From Halichondria panicea (lineage: Eukaryota; Porifera; Demospongiae; Suberitida; Halichondriidae): 64,000 bases of DNA. The stretch spans positions 3,525,803 through 3,589,802 of the forward strand of contig NC_087380.1 of NCBI RefSeq assembly GCF_963675165.1, read 5' to 3'. Shown piece after piece: positions 58,921-64,000 of this stretch (its first letter is position 1; each line of letters opens with the position of its first letter). Below the pieces are notes generated by a model, which was not told the origin of the DNA, ran no database searches, and saw only the letters and a list, made by a program, of their open reading frames with translations. A program made the translations under genes and the position numbers.

Positions 58921-58967
58921 GGAACTGGTAGCCTGTGTTGGTGGTACCAACCCAGGCTACCAGTTCC
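58921..58967. repeat. 22-bp stem hairpin
   Basis: GGAACTGGTAGCCTGTGTTG and its inverted partner CAACCCAGGCTACCAGTTCC pair over 22 positions with one mismatch and a three-base loop. No element around it was identified. Confidence 0.9.
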
Positions 58968-59294
58968 AATACCCAGACTCCAGGCAACACCGTAGCAGCA
59001 TTCAACAGCATGGTAACAAACTACGTCCAAGCAGCTCTCACAGCCGCATTACCTACGATCCTCGACACAATGGACCAACGGATTCAAGTAGCCATATAGA
59101 CAGCAAGCTGAGTCCCGTCGCTCACCGTGCCATACCAAACCTTATGCTTACTAACTCCTTCCCTCTCCCCACAGGCACCATGCAATGCCCCTATAATAAC
59201 AGGCTGTTCCTGTGATACCCTTACCCTGGCAATTTTCACCATATAGGCCCCACTAGCTACTACCGGATGTGCAGATACGTCAAATAACATAATT

Positions 59295-59640
59295 GACTCA
59301 CTGGTCAGTCATATGCAAGGGAAGGGACTGGTTAACTACCTCGATTTGTTCTAATGGAATTTTAAGTAGTTGTATGCATGACATCATCGTGTGGGTTGTG
59401 CGGTTGACCAAAGTTGTATAATTATCAGGTGAATGTGTGGGTTATGTGCGTGGTTATTCTAACACAACATTGCTTTGCACCCATGCAACTAAACAAAATA
59501 CGTGGGCGAATCATGTCACATGACATCGCTTTTGCACTGTGATTGGTCATTACCAAATTCGGTATAATAAGAACAATTAATTTTGTTGATTGGCAGTTGA
59601 CCAGTCCCTTCCCTTGCGGATGTGGACTGACCAGCGAGTC
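59295..59640. mobile_element. TIR element of about 346 bp with GACTCRCTGGTCAGTC ends
   Basis: GACTCACTGGTCAGTC and GACTGACCAGCGAGTC are the outer ends. Pairing continues inward through GCAAGGGAAGGGACTGGT to about 45 bp. Non-coding. The rest of 57812-60597 shows no gene I can support. Confidence 0.8.
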
Positions 59641-60597
59641 TATGTTCCCCTGCATGGTGCTAACTACCTTACTCAAACCCATAATTATGGTCTTTCTGGA
59701 GCACCACTCTTGCTATTATATTATCCCTCTACTCCAATCAGAAGTCCGTCAATGTAGGGCAGAATGCTATCCCCATCCTAACTATTCAGGCTGCCCTCTA
59801 AACTCGGAAAAAGCGGCTCGCATGCGCATGCGCATTCTAAAAGGGAGTAATCGTGGTATCACGTATACTATTTGTATTCTGAAGTTTGTGATCCGTGTTA
59901 CATTCATTGTTAAGTTCTCCTCTACTTTGGCTGGGCCTTTCTTGTGTTTCGCTCTACGACAAGAAGGGGATGATATGTCCCTACTGATTATGGCCAGTCT
60001 ATCTGCTACCAAATCTTGCCTTTTACGTTCGACGAGGAGTCACTTAAAGCTTTATACATAATTATGAGCTAAAGATCACTTCTGCTTAGACTCGACATTC
60101 AAGAAGTTATTCACGCAAGTCCATCACTACAATTTACCAAATGCTGTCTGGAAGGGCTCCTGAACTTCATCTTTGCTAAACATAGCTGAGTAGTGAGTAG
60201 AAGCACCTGCTGCAGCACAATTTGCTTTGAGGATACCATTGTGGGCTTGGGGTATGATTTCAGTATATTATGTTAAGTACAATATTATGTAATGGATATG
60301 GAGAGTAACTGTGTAACAACATTTAGCCTTGTTAGTGGTATGCAGGTTCCCAAGAAACACTCAATTATTGTGAAGAAGTAAGACAAGTGCTGATGTGCTG
60401 TCATGTGTGTGTATGATTAGATCTACTTCCTGTTTTGGCGCCCTTATTTGGTTATTGCCTACTAGATTGTTCTTATGTTCTTATTCTGTTTAAGTTATCA
60501 CATCTACATATGTCCTTGTGATAGCTCTGTTTCAAATTCAGTGATATAAGCTTGCATTTTCAGCTAGATTTATTCATTGCCCTATCTGCATTCAGCC

Positions 60598-62869
60598 ATG
60601 GTCTCCAAGGTTCTTCAACTAACCCTGGTACTTGGCATCGTCGCAGTGACAGGCATCGTAGGTGCTAGCGAAAGAAACATTACACTGTCAGGCCCCGAGA
60701 TCCAACTATTGAAGCTAGGTCAAAATCCCGAGCTTCTCGAATTTGCTGCTTTGACTTTGGAGTCAGTAATAATTCTAATTGATGATCCTACAGTTCTTGC
60801 TGTTGTACAAGAGAATGTCAATGCCAATTTCTGGTGCCTGCCTTGGCTGCAGAGGTTTCCTGGAGGATCGATCCGATGGTTGTTCCAAAGAAGAGATGTA
60901 CTCACTGGTTAGTATACTATACAGTACGTACGCAGATGATCACTCCGATGACAATTTGCAGGAAGTATCTTACTGGAACACATGAGTTTATAAGTACATG
61001 CATTCATTTTGTGTTTCGTTTTCTAGGAGATCCTATTGCAGGAAGTATTCTTTCAGAAGTATCTGGAACTGATCCCTTGGTGCGAATTGGTGGAGACTTT
61101 AATGAATGGCTTAATTTAACATCAACGGTTCTCATTCCAGGCGCTGTATCAACTTCCAATGGCTTGTACATTTGTGAAGTTTGCCTTTTCCGTGGAACGC
61201 AATTTGAAGAGTGTCACTTGGCTAATACCTCCCTACAAGTTATTGGAGGTCCTCCTATTCTTGATTTTGCTACTGACAACAGTAAGTTTTGTTTAGCATC
61301 ACATGCATCTACTATTATACTGTATAATTATATGTATGTGGGTTTAAGCTATTTAGTGAGTCTATTATAAAAATAGTACGTAAATACTCCTCTTTATAAT
61401 AGTATAATTTATGGCCATCTCATGTGAGAATTCTTATTCACAAAATTTGTTTTGCAGATCCTTTTAGTATAGCTGGTACAACGGAACTCACAGCTGATAT
61501 CGAGTACAAGATAGGATCTGATTTTTGCATTGACCCAAACTTCCGAGGAACTGTTACTGTTCTCTGTCAAATAGTCAATGCTGAATCAAACAATTTCCTA
61601 AATATATCACAAGCCTTTCCTGTTCCATTCCGTTCATGGTCGCTTAATGGAGACTTGCTCTACTCAGAATTAAGGACCGGTACTCCAAACATCGTGGATA
61701 GTACAGAGTTTTTTTCGGCGTCAGTGGATCGTATGGTGTTGATGCCACAATATTTCTTTCCAGAATCGGTACTCAGACCTACGTTTGTTGGTCGTCTGCA
61801 AGGTGGAATTCAATTGAACTTTGCACTGTTAAATGCAACATTTGCTCCTTTATTTGACTCTCTTGAGGCAGCAAGGGCGGCAGCTTACCGGGCTGTGGTC
61901 GGAGCTTGGACTTGTCGAGCAAACAACACATTTGAATCAGACATGGCAACTTCAAACGTCAGAATTTGTACGTCGTACATTCCTATATCGGGTGTTGAAC
62001 GCATACCTAACCCTGTCTGCCAGAGTCATAGATGTATGATTGCATGTTGTCTTGTAATATAGGTGCCGTTCGGGTGTGCTCTCCCACTGAGTTCTCACGG
62101 ATTGGTGATGTTGTCCCTGTTGGGTGTACTGTTTGCATTCCGGAAGGACGTGTCGTAACGTTGAATTGCACCAGACAGAGTACCTTGGAGGTATCAGTTT
62201 ACGAGTGGCGAAATGGTGCTGGTATAGTCGTGTCCACGTCACCTCTGCTCATTTCTGGCGCTAACAACAGCTACACTTGTAACACTACATACTTGGACCA
62301 TTCTTCAGAAACCGTTGCCTCCGTGATTGCCTGTAAGTGAAAATCATTGGAGATTTTCATAATTTTCATGTGTCAGACTTCCATGAATTTGCTGCTATAG
62401 CTACATAATTATTCACTCCATTGTTTGATTGGTAAACTCCACTATACAGACAGAGATGCTGTCACTTTCACTGCTCGAACTGCTGATGAATTTTTCTCTG
62501 CACCCCTGATATACGATGGCTGCTCCAGGTATTCTGCTAACATAATTATATAGCCTTTGACATTACCAGGAGCAAATCATTCTAATATAATTATTGCTGT
62601 GATGATTCTCAGGTTAAACAACCAGGTGGGACTTGAGAATATAGCTGTCTGTGCATTCGTTGGGGAGACGCTTGAACTAAACTGCGCTACTGATGACAAT
62701 ATGGTTCCGTTAGAAATCACAGCTCCTGATGGGAGTATGGCCACTGGATCACTGATTGTGTCGAGTGTGGACATAGGTGACGAAGGAACTTACAGCTGTC
62801 GACTGAGCAATGATCCAGGTCCTTGTGGGCTATCAACTGAGCAAAGAGAAGTGCGAGTATTCAGTTACT
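60598..62869 (+). CDS. Cassette C: signal peptide and four Ig domains of gene D
   Basis: Exon for exon the same as cassettes A and B, now on plus. Ig marks: NANFWCLPWLQRFPGG, SIRWLFQRRD, LYICEVC; VLCQIVN, FRSWSLNGD, GAWTCRANN; TLNCTRQ, YEWRNGA, SYTCNTT; LELNCATDDN, GTYSCRLSND. Exon 6 lacks one codon after TDDN compared with cassettes A and B and ends with a shifted donor that keeps phase 1. Confidence 0.9.
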
Positions 62870-64000
62870 GTAAGTGCAATGCCACGAAAGGGTTTAACAC
62901 ATACCTCAAACATCTTTTAGTAACCACGATATATTATCACCATCCCCATCTTCACTCCTATAGTCTTATCTTTGCGACACACTCGTGTTAATTCTTGGCA
63001 TAACTTCAGTAATTACAATTGACCTAATATGGCTTCTGTCAGCATCTTCATTGGTCATTGGTTAGGTCGACATCGTTGGCTCTCTGTTGCACATTCGTTA
63101 TGTATATAGAGTTCTCTAAACTGTTACAATTGACTAACTACAGCTCCCCATAATAAATTCTACATGAAATATCATCTTATGCTACTGTCTCATGCACTTT
63201 ATAATTGTAACTATAACAATTGTGTCTGTTTGGAATATGCCAGATAAGCGAGTGGATAAACCATACCTATAGTTTGTACATGTCCACCCACTCAACTGAG
63301 AAAATAGCGGGGCACATGATCGCATGCACAAATGATAACCACGCCCATAGCCATGGTAATGGTGCGCATTTAAGGGACATGCCTAATTATAGTAGAACTT
63401 TGACCCTGTTCAGAAATTAGCCGGATAATCGATTCTATGACTCCATACACACACATACAGATGTCCCTGAATCAATTAACCATACTGCTATCACTAGCAG
63501 CCTCATTTCCTTGCGTGCAGTGGAAATCACATTCATCATTCCAGCAGAAAATAATATCCCTATAGCTGAGTATCGCTACATCCTTTGCAGGAATGACTGT
63601 GCTAATTCCACAATTTCCACTGTAAGCACAGTGTCTAGGGGCAACAACATGCTTAGCTTCACTATCAGACAACTGATTCCAAACAGTCAGTATATTTTGA
63701 GGGTGTATGCTGTGAATGAGTTCACAGGCGGCACTACTCCTGTTGATGACGCTGATGCTCACATTTTCAATTCAGCAACTAAAGGTAAGAGATATCTTCA
63801 TGATTATGCTTGTACTGAATTGAGCAATAATTATGCTCGCTGCATCTATAACGCCTTGTTAGAATACACAACAGTACTACAGAACCGTATTTTATCGTTT
63901 ATCGTATTATATGCAGCTGATGGAAGACCAGTTAACCTGATAGTTTACTTATCTACTGACACTCATCTGGTATTGTCATGGACACTCCCAGCACTTGCAA
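60598..64000 (+). CDS. Gene D: four-Ig cassette joined to FN3 pair, probable second adhesion GPCR (3' end outside window)
   Basis: Exons: 60598-60907, 61027-61281, 61458-61967, 62063-62332, 62450-62528, 62613-62869, 63461-63784, 63917 onward. All phases match. The ATG at 60598 is at the same place as in gene A and opens the signal peptide MVSKVLQLTLVLGIVAVTGI; an upstream in-frame ATG at 60577 is less likely. Four Ig domains are followed by two FN3 exons closely similar to those of gene C (53112-53882). Since gene C continues from this FN3 pair into HRM-GAIN-7TM, gene D probably does as well beyond the window; that is inference. It lies 3 kb downstream of gene C in the same orientation. Confidence 0.85.
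62870..63460. other. Gene D intron between Ig and FN3 modules, nothing recognised
   Basis: Unique-looking intron. This is where the Ig cassette of one gene meets the FN3 block of another, so any recombination scar would be expected here; none is obvious. Confidence 0.45.
63461..64000 (+). CDS. FN3 domains of gene D
   Basis: IAEYRYILCRNDCANST, FTIRQLIPNSQYILRVYAV and DADAHIFNSATK align with the first FN3 of gene C. The next exon (63917) reads DGRPVNLIVYLSTDTHLVLS then WTLPALA, as in its second FN3, and runs off the window. Confidence 0.88.

Noticed and set aside
59543-60061. 172-codon plus-strand frame
   Set aside because: It starts inside a TIR element, has no domain pattern, and the composition looks non-coding.

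Overview
The window is eukaryotic genomic DNA and most likely comes from a demosponge; its general look recalls Amphimedon queenslandica, but the species is inferred. The evidence is AT-rich sequence full of ATAATTATA and TGCATGCA runs, short GT-AG introns, very many small terminal-inverted-repeat elements, and large modular receptors that combine SRCR, sushi, FN3, Ig, TIG/PSI, Calx-beta, tyrosine kinase and adhesion-GPCR modules. I rebuilt exon chains by hand from splice sites and checked that reading phase is conserved at every junction. Nothing was aligned to a database.

Left part, minus strand. Gene A (10052 down to 487, running off the left edge) encodes a secreted or cell-surface ectodomain: signal peptide, a six-exon four-Ig cassette used twice in tandem, a Cys-rich Eph-receptor-like module and two FN3 domains. 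Gene B (25342 down to 13348) is a receptor tyrosine kinase with a MET/plexin-like TIG-PSI-TIG ectodomain, one membrane helix, a complete kinase domain, and a tail built from repeated phase-1 exons that each carry an NSAY motif. Upstream on the same strand (35661 down to 30254) lie Cys-rich and Calx-beta exons, all phase 1-1. They may be the missing 5' part of gene B or a separate gene.

Middle (about 25.4-44 kb) is dominated by mobile DNA: a 2.1-kb TIR element carrying a decayed RecQ-type helicase with a 9-bp target duplication, a 454-bp foldback element, several MITE families, a decayed pogo-like transposase fragment and split Ty3/gypsy RNase H fragments.

Right part, plus strand. Gene C (44250-57480) is an adhesion GPCR of about 1,700 residues with the order SRCR-SRCR-CCP-CCP-SRCR-CCP-CCP-SRCR-CCP-FN3-FN3-HRM-GAIN/GPS-7TM. 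One of its introns holds a 2.8-kb LTR retrotransposon on the opposite strand. Gene D (60598 to the right edge) starts with a third copy of the four-Ig cassette and continues into the same FN3 pair as gene C, so it is probably a second adhesion GPCR with a swapped N-terminus.

Taken together this is a cluster of fast-shuffling cell-surface receptors. The same exon cassettes appear on both strands, about 50 kb apart, in proteins of apparently different signalling class. A role in recognition or adhesion is plausible but is inference. No rRNA, tRNA, CRISPR or bacterial-type features were seen.
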